Source: Gallionellales bacterium RIFCSPLOWO2_02_FULL_57_47 (lineage in GTDB: Bacteria; Pseudomonadota; Gammaproteobacteria; Burkholderiales; Gallionellaceae). From it: a DNA stretch of 36,728 nucleotides. Positions within the stretch are counted from its first letter, which is position 1, and every line of letters begins with the position of its first letter. Below are positions 8,271 to 17,385 of this stretch, in pieces. Where the stretch lies: NCBI GenBank assembly GCA_001801175.1, contig MGWZ01000064.1, forward strand, positions 1 through 36,728, written 5' to 3'. The notes beneath the pieces are model-generated. The model saw nothing but the letters and a program-made list of their open reading frames with translations. It had not been told where the DNA came from and made no database searches. Made by a program: the position numbers and the translations under genes.

Positions 8271-9353
8271 ATTTAACGCGTGAATCTTGGAAGTATTTCT
8301 TCACGCGCTCAGGTGATTTTTCCAGAGCCTGCATGTGCTCGGTTGCAGCAGCTTTTAGCTTGGCTTTCGTGCGTGCCGGAACCTTGGTTGAGATGGCATG
8401 TTTCAAATCAGCATTCAATCTTTCTTCCGGATTCAGCTCGGGGCTGTAGCTGGGTAGATAGAACAACTCAATCTCGTCTTTGTGTTCGTCCACCCAGGCT
8501 TTGACTGGCTTGCTGTGATGCACTCGCAGGTTATCGAGAATCAGAAACACTTTTTTATCAGAGTCTTTGACCAGCGCTGCCAGAAACTCGATCAACTTGT
8601 CCGAGTTAAATGCCTCGTCAATAATCATCCAGCGTGTCTTGCCTTGGTTGGTAACGGTGGCAATCATCGACAGTTTTTGGCGTGTGCCGCCTACCGCGAA
8701 GGTCACAGGTGTCTTCCCAATCGGGGCGTAACTTCTGCCGCGCACATCGGTATTTACCACTGCCGTTTCATCTCCCCAATGTATCTCGGCCCCTTCTGCC
8801 TTGGCGCGTTGCGCGATTATCGGATACTCTTTATCCAGCCATTCCTGAACTGCCTCTGGGCGTTGCTCATACGCTTTCTTGATCGGCTTTTGTGGAGTAA
8901 AGCCCCAGCGTTTTAGGTAGTTGCCTACCCCTCGCACCGATAGCTTGATCCCGCATTCGCGTTCGATCAGTTGCGCGACCGCAGCTCGATTCCACAGCGC
9001 AAATTCCATCTTCAGTTGCTCCGGTCGCTTGTCGCAGATGATCTGCCGAACCGTCGCTTCTTGTGCCTCGCTCAACACTCGACCGCTGCCTTGCTTCTTG
9101 CCGCGCGCTTCAGGTTTTAGTGCGGAAGCTCCTGCTTCTGAATAGCGTTTGATCGCGGCATTCACGGCATACCAACTGAGTCCGCTATGCTCAACTATTT
9201 GCATCACTGGCATTCCCTTCCGGTGCATACGAATAACTTGCTTGCGCCGCTCGTGAAGTGCCTCCCTTGTTTGCTTTCTTGCGTCTTCTTTTTCCATGCG
9301 CAATGAGACACATCTAGCTCTTTAAAGTTCACGGTTAATTCGTGCCGAGTCTA
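8234..9353 (-). mobile_element. IS630-family insertion sequence
   Basis: A roughly 1120-bp element flanked by TA dinucleotides (8232-8233 and 9354-9355), the target used by IS630/Tc1/mariner elements. Imperfect terminal inverted repeats are visible: ttgatccggccac...ccgtgaa at the left end matches tagactcggcac...ccgtgaa read inward from the right. It holds one transposase gene. It sits between an IS30 remnant and a glycosyltransferase whose 5' end it has replaced. Confidence 0.8.
8260..9297 (-). CDS. IS630-family transposase
   Basis: About 345 aa, full length for the family. The N-terminal helix-turn-helix region (about 15-60, MHRKGMPVMQIVEHSGLSW) is followed by a winged-helix-like KRWGFTPQKP. 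The DDE catalytic domain shows GDETAV (first Asp, about 177), FLILDNLRVHHSK (second Asp, about 257) and YLPSYSPELNPEERLNADLK (Glu, about 290). The frame is uninterrupted, so the enzyme may be active. The ATG at 9297 is preferred over an in-frame TTG two codons upstream. The stop overlaps the GT2 start by 11 bp. Confidence 0.93.
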   Translation of the reverse strand: MEKEDARKQTREALHERRKQVIRMHRKGMPVMQIVEHSGLSWYAVNAAIKRYSEAGASALKPEARGKKQGSGRVLSEAQEATVRQIICDKRPEQLKMEFALWNRAAVAQLIERECGIKLSVRGVGNYLKRWGFTPQKPIKKAYEQRPEAVQEWLDKEYPIIAQRAKAEGAEIHWGDETAVVNTDVRGRSYAPIGKTPVTFAVGGTRQKLSMIATVTNQGKTRWMIIDEAFNSDKLIEFLAALVKDSDKKVFLILDNLRVHHSKPVKAWVDEHKDEIELFYLPSYSPELNPEERLNADLKHAISTKVPARTKAKLKAAATEHMQALEKSPERVKKYFQDSRVKYAA

Positions 9354-9384
9354 TAGTTGAGTTTTCAAAATCATGCTGTTGGGT

Positions 9385-9522
9385 TTAGTTACCTAGCTCG
9401 CGGCTAATTGTGCTCTTGTGATGATTTATCTGAACCGCTATCGCCGTCACGCTCATACCCACATCCAACAAGGCCTGAATCTGGTATCTTTCTTCTTCAG
9501 CAAGGTGTGTGTAATTCATCTC
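9385..9522 (-). pseudogene. IS30-family transposase, 5' remnant
   Basis: About 46 codons survive: MNYTHLAEEERYQIQALL...NHHKSTISREL, the conserved N-terminal helix-turn-helix of IS30 transposases. The reading then ends at ELGN-stop just after the SREL motif. The DDE catalytic domain is absent. The ATG has a good ribosome site (GAGAGGAACGAG). The fragment lies directly upstream of the IS630 insertion, so this spot has received two insertion sequences. The remaining DNA to 9696 holds no recognisable gene. Confidence 0.8.
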
Positions 9523-9696
9523 GTTCCTCTCGATTTGGCGATCAAGATGCTCTGCAGATAACCTCACCTTACACTTCGACGCGTTGACTCATCGTTGCAC
9601 TTCGTTGTTGAATCTGCGCATATATATTTTACGTTTTCACTCTGAATTGCAGACCCATCTCGCTTTTTGGATAGCCAACAGGCCAAATCTTGGCAA

Positions 9697-10656
9697 CTAT
9701 GGTTCATTGAATATCCACGGTGATCGATTGATTTCTTTTCGCTCACTGTCAGTTTGTATCAATACTCTTATCTCGTCGCCAGGCTTAAGTTGACATTTTG
9801 GCGGAAGCGCGCATTTGAACCCCACCTTCCCATTTGGATGTTTAACAATTGTCTGCACATCCGACCGGTATTGATCGGCCAACACGCTTTGCACCAAGTG
9901 ACCATTTACTTCAACATCCACCATCACGGGTAAACTTTGATTTTTACTGTAAGCCCAACCCGCGACATATCCAGCACCCACCCTGTCGATAAAACCATTG
10001 CACCGGTTATCGGTAGCTCGCAGGTATGCGGGCTTGTTCGGCTCAATGAAGGCAATTGTATTTGACTGATGTTCATGCCCCATGCCCAAGAACATACGTA
10101 ATTTCTCAACAAATACTTCTGGATTAAGCATCACCTTTTCGTAAGAGATCAACATCGCAGGTGATTTATTTGACGCCAAGAACTCTCCGAGCTCCGTATA
10201 GTAATTTAGAGCGCTCTTCATATTCTCAAACAAATCTCCATACGCGGATATGGAATTTCTGTTTGCAATTGCAAAAATATCACGATAAATTACCAAGAAA
10301 TAAGGATTCCTCAACTCGCCGGATATTTTCGGCAATACTTCCAAGACGGACTGACCTGGAAATTTCCATCCCCAATCGGAATGTGTTTGGTTTCGATCAA
10401 TAATTGCCTGTTTCAATTCTTCATCACGACCCTGCAACATCAAAGTAGAAAGACTCGGGTCCTCAAACGTAGGCAGCAAGTCACTTCCCATATATACCCC
10501 AAGGTGGTGCAAGACACCGGCCACCATCGAAGTACCTCCCCGTGGCGCCCCGAGAACAATCAAAGTTCTCTGGGATTGCGTACACGCGTTGTCATTGAGC
10601 ACCAACATACCATCGTTGATCATACTATCCTTATTGTTCTGACTCACTTTATTCAC
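9697..10656 (-). CDS. Sulfotransferase with C-terminal GWAxx module
   Basis: A 319-aa protein. The PAPS 5'-phosphosulfate loop is LGAPRGGTSMVAG (35-47), and the 3'-phosphate-binding region is YRDIFAIANRNSISAYGD (about 124-141). It would transfer sulfate from PAPS to a sugar hydroxyl in the cytosol. Residues about 225-300 form a separate small beta-rich module with GYVAGWAYSKNQSLPV, ADQYRSDVQ and KVGFKCALP, related to modules in three other proteins here. The frame opens with GTG (10654-10656) behind AAAGAGAAAC; a later ATG (MINDGM) is possible. It follows the methyltransferase by 23 bp, so it is probably in the same transcript. Confidence 0.85.
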   Translation of the reverse strand: MNKVSQNNKDSMINDGMLVLNDNACTQSQRTLIVLGAPRGGTSMVAGVLHHLGVYMGSDLLPTFEDPSLSTLMLQGRDEELKQAIIDRNQTHSDWGWKFPGQSVLEVLPKISGELRNPYFLVIYRDIFAIANRNSISAYGDLFENMKSALNYYTELGEFLASNKSPAMLISYEKVMLNPEVFVEKLRMFLGMGHEHQSNTIAFIEPNKPAYLRATDNRCNGFIDRVGAGYVAGWAYSKNQSLPVMVDVEVNGHLVQSVLADQYRSDVQTIVKHPNGKVGFKCALPPKCQLKPGDEIRVLIQTDSERKEINRSPWIFNEP

Positions 10657-10679
10657 CGTTTCTCTTTATGCACTATAAA

Positions 10680-11522
10680 CTACGCGGCCTTATCTAAAAA
10701 TTCATTGCTATTCAGCATTTCCCTCAGGGCATCCTTGGCAAGCGTTAGCCGGTCGGCTATTTCCAACGGTTTTTTTGATTTACCCAGGGTAATATAAAAC
10801 TCGCAGCCCGTTGAATCAAAGCTGCAAACCTCTGACAATTGTATGAGACCAAGCGCATTCAAATCGTGCAAAATCAACTTAAAACTCGATGGCGTAAATC
10901 TCCAGCTATGGGCATCGATATATTCATCTTTGGTTTGAGCTTGCATCCATAACTGCTTTGCTTGCTGGAATGTGTGTATGTAAGAAAATTCAGCAGCGGG
11001 GGTCCCTTGTGACCATGCAATCATTTCACCCATTTTTACGCAATTTGAAAAATGATCGAAGACCGTACCAGGACTATGCCTGCTACGTTTTTCAGTAAAA
11101 GCCTGCAATACATCCCCAGTACTGCTAGGCCACCGAAAATAATCAAAACAATATCGCTTGTCAGGGACGATCAGCGAGAGCACACCGTTAGGTTTTAGCA
11201 TGCTTTCGCACTGCGCCAAAAACGATGCCATGTCTGTAATGTGTTCAATCACATGCGAAGCAATAATGTAATCGTAGTAATTCTGCTTTCCAATCAATTC
11301 ACTTATCGGTTCGCCACACCAAACGTAATCAACCGCTTCAATGTTTTCAATATTTACAGGGTGATTTTTGTATTTTTCCCGCAATTCCTCAGCGGTTGCG
11401 TGATCTAATATTTCGACATTAAATCCAGCTTTCTTTGGTGCAACGGGATTGTGGCTTGGTCCAATTTCGAGACCAATGCCCTTTCGATCAACCATGTGCA
11501 ATGCCTTGTCTATTCGGTTCAA
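10680..11522 (-). CDS. SAM-dependent methyltransferase (class I)
   Basis: A 280-aa protein with motif I GLEIGPSHNPVAPKK (about 17-31), the acidic-loop region VDYVWCGEP, then YDYIIASHVIEHITD (about 84-98) and MLKPNGVLSLIVPDKRY (about 108-124). This is a Methyltransf_11-like Rossmann fold. It probably methylates the glycan or a sugar precursor. The start is TTG: the previous gene's TAA is at 11524-11526, and AGGAG sits about 8 bp before the TTG, so coupling is likely. No ATG occurs before codon 10. It lies between a large GT2 gene and a sulfotransferase, supporting a role in decorating the polymer. The acceptor is unknown. Confidence 0.82.
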   Translation of the reverse strand: MNRIDKALHMVDRKGIGLEIGPSHNPVAPKKAGFNVEILDHATAEELREKYKNHPVNIENIEAVDYVWCGEPISELIGKQNYYDYIIASHVIEHITDMASFLAQCESMLKPNGVLSLIVPDKRYCFDYFRWPSSTGDVLQAFTEKRSRHSPGTVFDHFSNCVKMGEMIAWSQGTPAAEFSYIHTFQQAKQLWMQAQTKDEYIDAHSWRFTPSSFKLILHDLNALGLIQLSEVCSFDSTGCEFYITLGKSKKPLEIADRLTLAKDALREMLNSNEFLDKAA

Positions 11523-11523
11523 T

Positions 11524-14514
11524 TTATTTCTCCTGATTCAGTGGTGGTAGTGGGTCTGCAGAATTGCCGCACAGGGTGGTTATGGAAAAATCTGTTCTCT
11601 CATGTGTCAAATTCGGACTGTACATCGGATCTAATGCTAGCTGATCTTTCCATTTTTCTTGCATATACAGCACTTCACTGACAAATCTGGCATGCTTTTC
11701 GGGCGTGTCTTCGGTGCCTCTTGATTTTGATTCATGGTGGTACAGTTCAGCATAAGGTGTCCAAAGATTACGGAAACCAGCTTCGCGCACCTTAAGGCAA
11801 AAATCCACGTCATTGAATGCCACTTTCAGAAAACCCTCCTCCAGCCCCCCAACTTCTTCGTATATCGTTTTACGCACTAACAGACAGGCCGCAGTGACAG
11901 CAGAAAAATTTTGAACGACCGAGAGGCGTGCAAAATATCCGTGGGATTCCTTCGGGAAGTTTTTGTGGGGATGGTTTGCAACGCCGCCGATACCTAATAT
12001 CACGCCTGCATGTTGAATCGTATTGTCAGCGTAGTACAACTTTGCTCCCACACAACCGATCCCCGGGCGCAAGGCATGGCTGACCATTTCAGTTAGCCAT
12101 TCCGGGCTGATGACTTCGATATCGTTGTTGATCAAGCCAATCAGCTCACCTTTGGCATGTTGCACCCCATAGTTGTTGATGGCGGAGTAGTTGAATGGGT
12201 GGTGGTATGGCAGCACGCTTACACGCGTATCTTCGGCCTGAATATGTTCGAAATAGGCGAGGGTAGCGGCTTGGGTACTTTCGTTATCCAGAATGATGAT
12301 TTCATAATTTTGATAGCTTGTCCTATTAAGGATGCTACTAATACAAGGCTCTAGCACCTCCAACATGTCTCGCGTTGGGACCAGCAGACTGACCAGTGGT
12401 TCCGGCACTGGTATCGGGTAGCGCACCCGATAAGTGTTGGGCACAACCCCAGCTTCAACACACACCTCATTTTGACCTTGACTGCAAAAATAATCCCGTA
12501 ACGCCTTGACGCCAGCTTCGGTGGTATAGCTCTTTTCCCCGGATGCAAGTGCCGTAGAACCTTCCCCCATTCGCCAATGGTAGAGCACTTCAGGGATATG
12601 TACGATCTCAGCAGGAGTCACATAGGGTAGACAACGCAACAACAGGTCCTGATCCTGACTGCCCTCCACACCAGTGCGGAAACCACCAATGCGCTCAAGC
12701 AAATCGCGGCGATAAATTCCGAGGTGACAAACATAGTTTTGTGAAAAGAAAAGGTCTGGATTCCAGTCGGGTTTGAAATGTGGTTCTGTACGATTACCGT
12801 ACTCGTCAATCTTGTCCTCGTCACTGTAGAATATCTGAGCAGATGGATTTTGGTTGAGCGCCCCCACCATGAAATGCAGCGCATGGTCAGCTAATGTGTC
12901 GTCATGGTCCAGCAGTGCCACATACTCGCCAGTCGCAAGTGCTAGCGCACTGTTGCTGGCTGCGGAAATGTGTCCATTCTTTGGTCGGTACATCACTTTG
13001 ATGCGTGGATCACGCTGCGCGTAGTCTTCAAGTACCGCCCGGACATGCGGCTGTGGCGAGGCATCGTCGGCTATACACAGCTCCCAGTGAGGGTAGCTCT
13101 GACCCTGCACCGATTCGATGGCTTGCTGCAGAAAAGATTTTTCGGTGTTATAGACAGGCATAATGACGGAAATCGTCGGCTTGAGTTTGAAGGATTCTTG
13201 CACCGTTTCGATATTAGCGGGATCCGAAATTTGCCGTGATTCAACATTGGCTATCCAATCGGCATAACTAATTGCGCCATGCAGGCCGTGCGCCGGGAAA
13301 GTAGCGCCATACTTCCAGAGAAGCAGCTCCATTGCCGAGGCATCTTTATTTTTTGCGCGAGCACGCAAATCTCGCCATATTTGTCCATACGAGAGAGTTT
13401 TGTACTGAGCGACATGGATACGCAGGCGTTTCAACATGCGATTGCGTGCGAATATGGATATTACCGGCGTAAAATTCACGTGCTCAACAGTAAACTTGGA
13501 TTCACGATCAAGCGGGTCAAATCGAATCTGCTTAGGCACGCTTTCCATGCAGCACAGCCGCTTGGTCATCTGGCCAGAACGAAACGGCAACACCAGCGAA
13601 GCGGCCTCGCTAAAACCCTCACCATAATCAAAATAGAATTTCGCATTCCCACATTGCGCCGCTGCATGAATGCTCAATTCGACCATATACCAACCAGGGC
13701 GCAAGTGCTCGACAAGGCCTTCAATCACAAACCAGGGATCTGCTCCTTCCGAACGCCAGCAATAGTCTGCTTCAACATTGCGTTTTACGCCGCTCACCGG
13801 CACGAGGCGAGCCGCATTCCCCATCCGCCCGCCTAATGCTTCGTATACGCCAAATTGAGCGCGAAATACTTCCGGCAATTCAGTCGAATTTTTAAGTTTG
13901 GTCATCCCTCGAACGGCTAGTTTGAACGTTATCGGCACATAACACGGGTCAAGGCGAATGGCACGACAGCGATGCGGGACATACACGGGAATCCGTTGCA
14001 CGCCTTCACCCGCAAGTGAGAAGGCAATAGTCGATGACGGATCGAAACCTTCGCCCATATCAAAATACAGCCTGGCGTTGAGCGGTTGCCCGGCAATCCC
14101 TTCGATACACAGCCAATACCACCCAGGCAGACCATGCCAAGCGCGTTCGGTCATCAACAGGAATTGGGGGTCGATTCCTGTTGACTGCCACCCCCCCCCA
14201 TTACGTTGCAGTTGAACAAATGGGATCAAGTCGATATTCAGGTTTGAGGTGAGACGGCGCCACAATCCTTTTACCAAGCTAAGCGGCTTCGCAATTTTCC
14301 AGCCAAGCGAAGAGCGCGCCCGCTCAAGCCGGTAATCCAGCTGAGCAACGTTCACCTGCAACTGCTGGATGAGCAAATCTTTCTGCCCAATGGATTCCAT
14401 CAGAAATTCAACCTGTATGGTTTGTGCCGACGCGATTTGGTCGTTGTTGCACACATCGATGACTGAATTTTCCTGTGCGTTCATGTTCGATTTCTCATCT
14501 CTTCTCGCACTCAT
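11524..14514 (-). CDS. Large two-domain GT2 glycosyltransferase
   Basis: A 996-aa protein. Residues about 38-70 form a short coiled coil (DLLIQQLQVNVAQLDYRLER). Two homologous beta-rich modules follow at about 107-205 and 250-350; each starts with a W-x-S-x-G-x-DP pattern and holds GWY...ARLYFDMGEGF or KFYFDYGEGF. Two GT-A domains come next. The first (about 447-650) has SVIMPVYNTEKSF, LLDHDDTL (533-540) and YSDEDKID. The second (about 707-960) has SLLVPTRDMLEV, LINNDIEVISPEW, AACLLVRKTIYEEVGG and FNDVDFCLKVREAGF. Both domains look catalytically competent, so it may add two sugars or polymerise a repeat. A start at 14484 is an alternative (ATG after GAGAAGAGATGAG). A G9 tract lies at codons 106-108. 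Confidence 0.9.
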   Translation of the reverse strand: MSARRDEKSNMNAQENSVIDVCNNDQIASAQTIQVEFLMESIGQKDLLIQQLQVNVAQLDYRLERARSSLGWKIAKPLSLVKGLWRRLTSNLNIDLIPFVQLQRNGGGWQSTGIDPQFLLMTERAWHGLPGWYWLCIEGIAGQPLNARLYFDMGEGFDPSSTIAFSLAGEGVQRIPVYVPHRCRAIRLDPCYVPITFKLAVRGMTKLKNSTELPEVFRAQFGVYEALGGRMGNAARLVPVSGVKRNVEADYCWRSEGADPWFVIEGLVEHLRPGWYMVELSIHAAAQCGNAKFYFDYGEGFSEAASLVLPFRSGQMTKRLCCMESVPKQIRFDPLDRESKFTVEHVNFTPVISIFARNRMLKRLRIHVAQYKTLSYGQIWRDLRARAKNKDASAMELLLWKYGATFPAHGLHGAISYADWIANVESRQISDPANIETVQESFKLKPTISVIMPVYNTEKSFLQQAIESVQGQSYPHWELCIADDASPQPHVRAVLEDYAQRDPRIKVMYRPKNGHISAASNSALALATGEYVALLDHDDTLADHALHFMVGALNQNPSAQIFYSDEDKIDEYGNRTEPHFKPDWNPDLFFSQNYVCHLGIYRRDLLERIGGFRTGVEGSQDQDLLLRCLPYVTPAEIVHIPEVLYHWRMGEGSTALASGEKSYTTEAGVKALRDYFCSQGQNEVCVEAGVVPNTYRVRYPIPVPEPLVSLLVPTRDMLEVLEPCISSILNRTSYQNYEIIILDNESTQAATLAYFEHIQAEDTRVSVLPYHHPFNYSAINNYGVQHAKGELIGLINNDIEVISPEWLTEMVSHALRPGIGCVGAKLYYADNTIQHAGVILGIGGVANHPHKNFPKESHGYFARLSVVQNFSAVTAACLLVRKTIYEEVGGLEEGFLKVAFNDVDFCLKVREAGFRNLWTPYAELYHHESKSRGTEDTPEKHARFVSEVLYMQEKWKDQLALDPMYSPNLTHERTDFSITTLCGNSADPLPPLNQEK
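14191..14199 (-). repeat. Homopolymeric G9 tract in coding sequence
   Basis: The minus strand reads AAT followed by nine G and TGG, encoding N-G-G-G-W at residues 105-109 of the 996-aa GT2 protein. A 9-base G run within the first 11 percent of a gene is the classic substrate for slipped-strand phase variation: gain or loss of one G would truncate the enzyme. Confidence 0.75.
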
Positions 14515-14641
14515 TTGTGCAGAAATTTTTTTTCAAATAACTAGTGTTGAAGTAGCCCGGCGAAACCAGATTAGTAGTCACGCTGAACTAACCCGAATCT
14601 CAAATACGCGCACGCCAGCTCCTGACGCTCCACCACCGCAA

Positions 14642-15928
14642 CTATTTATAGTCAATAACAAGCTGTATTCGATACATATCTCTTGCAAGATTATTGCCGC
14701 CACATCTCGCCGGATTTACTACATAAAAAAGCCAAGGATCACCATCCGTGAACTCAAAGTTCAGCCCAGCCGAATGGCTATCGATGAGCGAAATGTAATT
14801 GCTTGCCCCAAAACCTTTGTTGCATGCAGAATTTATCTGTAGTGATCTTGGATCTATCTTGTAGGTACCGGTACCGTTAATCTCCACTGCATCCGACCAC
14901 AATGGATTTGCCAGGCTCGAGGTCGTCATAAAGTAGATCGGCCCCAAGTCGCCGTGCAAGGGAAAAATTGCCACATAAACTTTCGCATTAGTGTCATATA
15001 TTATTTGTGGCTGCGATGCGTTTAATGTGATGCCATTTTTTTGGGGACGATATGTGTTATAGCGACCTTTTTCAATTGGCGAAAAAACATCGTCACGCGA
15101 CCATGCCTCCCAGCCAGATGGCCGTGTTATATCTGCCGTTCTTATTAAGACGTAGCCATATTTATCAACTTTCGCCTGACCTGTCGTCGAATCCAGACGG
15201 GTAAAATCACGATGAATCAAGGATGCAATAGAGTAGTAATAATCACCCTCTTTTATGAGGCGGCTTGGCGTCATCAGTCCAGTATGATTCAATGCCTTAT
15301 GGTACAGACCCGAAGAAAGCGCGGCAGATCCCGTCCAGTAAAGCCCTTCTTTCGCAACAACATGGGCGTCATTTAAGCCGTTCGGAGACCATGTGGCGCC
15401 GCCATCGTCAGATTTGAATGAAGTCACTGCATTTACCCAACTATTAAGCTGGTTGTTTCTTGATAACGCCGACCTTACGGCAGAAGGTTTGGAACAATCA
15501 TCGTTAAGTAAGCACGCATACCACTCACTGTGCACAAGTGCATATATAGTTCTGCCATCCAACGTATATGGTGCCGAAAGCCAATGATGATAGTTGTAAT
15601 GCGACTCTACAATATCCGAAGCCGTGGAAATCGAGCTCAAGATCTTTTTCGGATCACTCGTAAGATGCTCGATATCCCGCCCGCACATCCGGTAGTTTTC
15701 AAAATGTGAAATCGTGATACAGACGACGCCATCGCTCCTTTTCCACGCGCCTGCCGCTATATCCGGAAGATGGTTAGACTCCTGTTTATCTTTCAGATGA
15801 TCAAATACAAGAACCGGCTGTCCCGTTACCCGCACCCCAGAAATTTGGGGCACTGTTGGGAGCGCATCAGTTGCATATGCCGATAAGGTCTGCAACAAAG
15901 CAAGGACTGCAAAAACTGCCTTTCTCAC
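14642..15928 (-). CDS. Secreted Asp-box beta-propeller-like protein
   Basis: A 428-aa protein with a clear Sec signal peptide (MRKAVFAVLALLQTLSAYA, with cleavage likely after AYA). It contains an Asp-box, KSDDGGATWSPNG (about 174-186), as in BNR/sialidase-type beta-propellers. Other blade-like strands (GYVLIRTADITRPSGWEAW, KVYVAIFPLHGDLGPIY) also suggest a propeller. Four cysteines near the N-terminal half and two near the C-terminus could form disulfides in the periplasm. It may act on or bind the polysaccharide as a glycosidase, lyase or recognition protein; the catalytic residues cannot be assigned. GTG is the likely start codon, 14 bp after the sulfotransferase stop. A gene of this kind is unusual inside a glycosyltransferase/sulfotransferase run. 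Confidence 0.7.
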   Translation of the reverse strand: MRKAVFAVLALLQTLSAYATDALPTVPQISGVRVTGQPVLVFDHLKDKQESNHLPDIAAGAWKRSDGVVCITISHFENYRMCGRDIEHLTSDPKKILSSISTASDIVESHYNYHHWLSAPYTLDGRTIYALVHSEWYACLLNDDCSKPSAVRSALSRNNQLNSWVNAVTSFKSDDGGATWSPNGLNDAHVVAKEGLYWTGSAALSSGLYHKALNHTGLMTPSRLIKEGDYYYSIASLIHRDFTRLDSTTGQAKVDKYGYVLIRTADITRPSGWEAWSRDDVFSPIEKGRYNTYRPQKNGITLNASQPQIIYDTNAKVYVAIFPLHGDLGPIYFMTTSSLANPLWSDAVEINGTGTYKIDPRSLQINSACNKGFGASNYISLIDSHSAGLNFEFTDGDPWLFYVVNPARCGGNNLARDMYRIQLVIDYK

Positions 15929-15942
15929 AATTCCAGCACTCC

Positions 15943-17385
15943 CTAGGCAATGCCCCGGATCGAGGCCGGCTGCACTTCAAATGTTTTATCAAACTCAATA
16001 ACACGCAACGTTATTGCTCCCCCTTCCAGAGTTGGACCAACGTCAGCTTTAAGTATGAATGCGCAACAACCATCTCCAATTTCTGCTTCCGCCAGATCTC
16101 GCCTGAACTGGTCAGCAATGCCGTATGCAATAACCTGCCCTACCTGGCTAATTTCGATAGACAATTTTCGCAGGGGCCGATTTCTGTCCAACGCCCACCC
16201 TCTGAAATATCCATCCTGATACAAGTCAATCTTGTATCTCAGGTCAGTTTCGCCATCAGGATAAATGGCGGTGGAACTCAGCCCTTCATCGATGGCAGCC
16301 AGTTTGCTCCGGATGTTTTTCGCAGCCTTATGTTGCCCGGCGCGTGCCAGAGACAACACCAGCTCCTTCAACATCATATCCGGCTGTACTGATGCCGCCT
16401 CAAATCTTGCAATTTGGGCTTTTGAGAATACGGTTTTAGTGACTTGATCACGATTAGCTATGTCTTGTTGCAGATTGTTGATGATCTGATTTAACTCTCC
16501 CAAACGCTTATGGCGCCCTCGAATCATTGAGATCGCCCGCATGGCTAGATCAAATTGATCTGCACTAAATATTTCCCTGCTCTTTGGCGGTTGCTTGCTA
16601 TAGCCAAACACTTCGAAATCTTCCGCATACAACTTACGAATCAATTCTGAACTTCGGTCCGTTACAAATTTGGGAAGATAAGGAATTAAACTTTCATTGA
16701 CGCCGCGTACCGCAAATGGATCGACAAAATGCGGCCCCAGCCAATCGAAAAGTGCGGCACTAAGTTCTTTCGCGCTCTCAATTTTTACCAGCTTGGTATA
16801 GTTGATCAGGTCGGGACGAAGCAAGGTTGCCTGCTGTGTCCAATGGTAATCCCGAAAATCGGGGGCTTCATGGGCTGCAATATATTCAAGGAAACCTTCA
16901 AAAGCTGCTGCAATATCACTGGGCTTCTTAATCGGTAGATTGAAGAAATCGCAATCAAGGTATGACCCCACCTGCAATGGCTCCCTTAGCAACAATTTGG
17001 ACTGCCACGCCGAGAAGATTCGTTTGTACGGATTACGGACAACAGCAAATCTAAAATAGGCATCCGAGGTGAGCGGTTCTAACAGCGCCTCTTTCTTTAA
17101 TCCGGTAACTTCTGGAGCAACCCTATGGAAACTATCGTGGATAACCAGCTCCGGATCAGTCTCTGAGCTACTCTTAATTTCGCGCAAGGCTTGTGTATAA
17201 CCCTCCAAATCCGCAAACCACCATTTAAGCAATGTGCAGGCGACTTTAGGCGTGGCAACATAAAATAGCTTATGCTGTGCGGAGCGAAAGCTGTTTCCCC
17301 TCAGATAAGAAAACACACTCTCTTTATCGGTGGCTGGCCAATCGAGAATATCAATCACGGCCATTACATTTCTTTCATTTTGCAT
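15943..17385 (-). CDS. Sulfotransferase (Sulfotransfer_2-like) with GWAxD module
   Basis: A 480-aa protein. The catalytic part resembles carbohydrate sulfotransferases of the HNK-1/chondroitin type. Its 5'-phosphosulfate motif is YVATPKVACTLLKWW (about 42-56) and its 3'-phosphate motif is FAVVRNPYKRIFSAW (about 113-127). After about residue 340 comes a helical linker (FSKAQIARFEAASVQPDMM, then MLKELVLSLARAGQHKAA). A beta-rich module follows with GYFRGWALDRNRPL, IADQFRRDLAEAEIGDG and CAFILKAD. This C-terminal part is closely similar to that of the sulfotransferase at 19042-20598, although the catalytic domains differ. The ATG overlaps the upstream gene's stop as TAATG, so I prefer it to an ATG 48 bp earlier; ATG 17364 is also possible. 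Confidence 0.85.
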   Translation of the reverse strand: MQNERNVMAVIDILDWPATDKESVFSYLRGNSFRSAQHKLFYVATPKVACTLLKWWFADLEGYTQALREIKSSSETDPELVIHDSFHRVAPEVTGLKKEALLEPLTSDAYFRFAVVRNPYKRIFSAWQSKLLLREPLQVGSYLDCDFFNLPIKKPSDIAAAFEGFLEYIAAHEAPDFRDYHWTQQATLLRPDLINYTKLVKIESAKELSAALFDWLGPHFVDPFAVRGVNESLIPYLPKFVTDRSSELIRKLYAEDFEVFGYSKQPPKSREIFSADQFDLAMRAISMIRGRHKRLGELNQIINNLQQDIANRDQVTKTVFSKAQIARFEAASVQPDMMLKELVLSLARAGQHKAAKNIRSKLAAIDEGLSSTAIYPDGETDLRYKIDLYQDGYFRGWALDRNRPLRKLSIEISQVGQVIAYGIADQFRRDLAEAEIGDGCCAFILKADVGPTLEGGAITLRVIEFDKTFEVQPASIRGIA

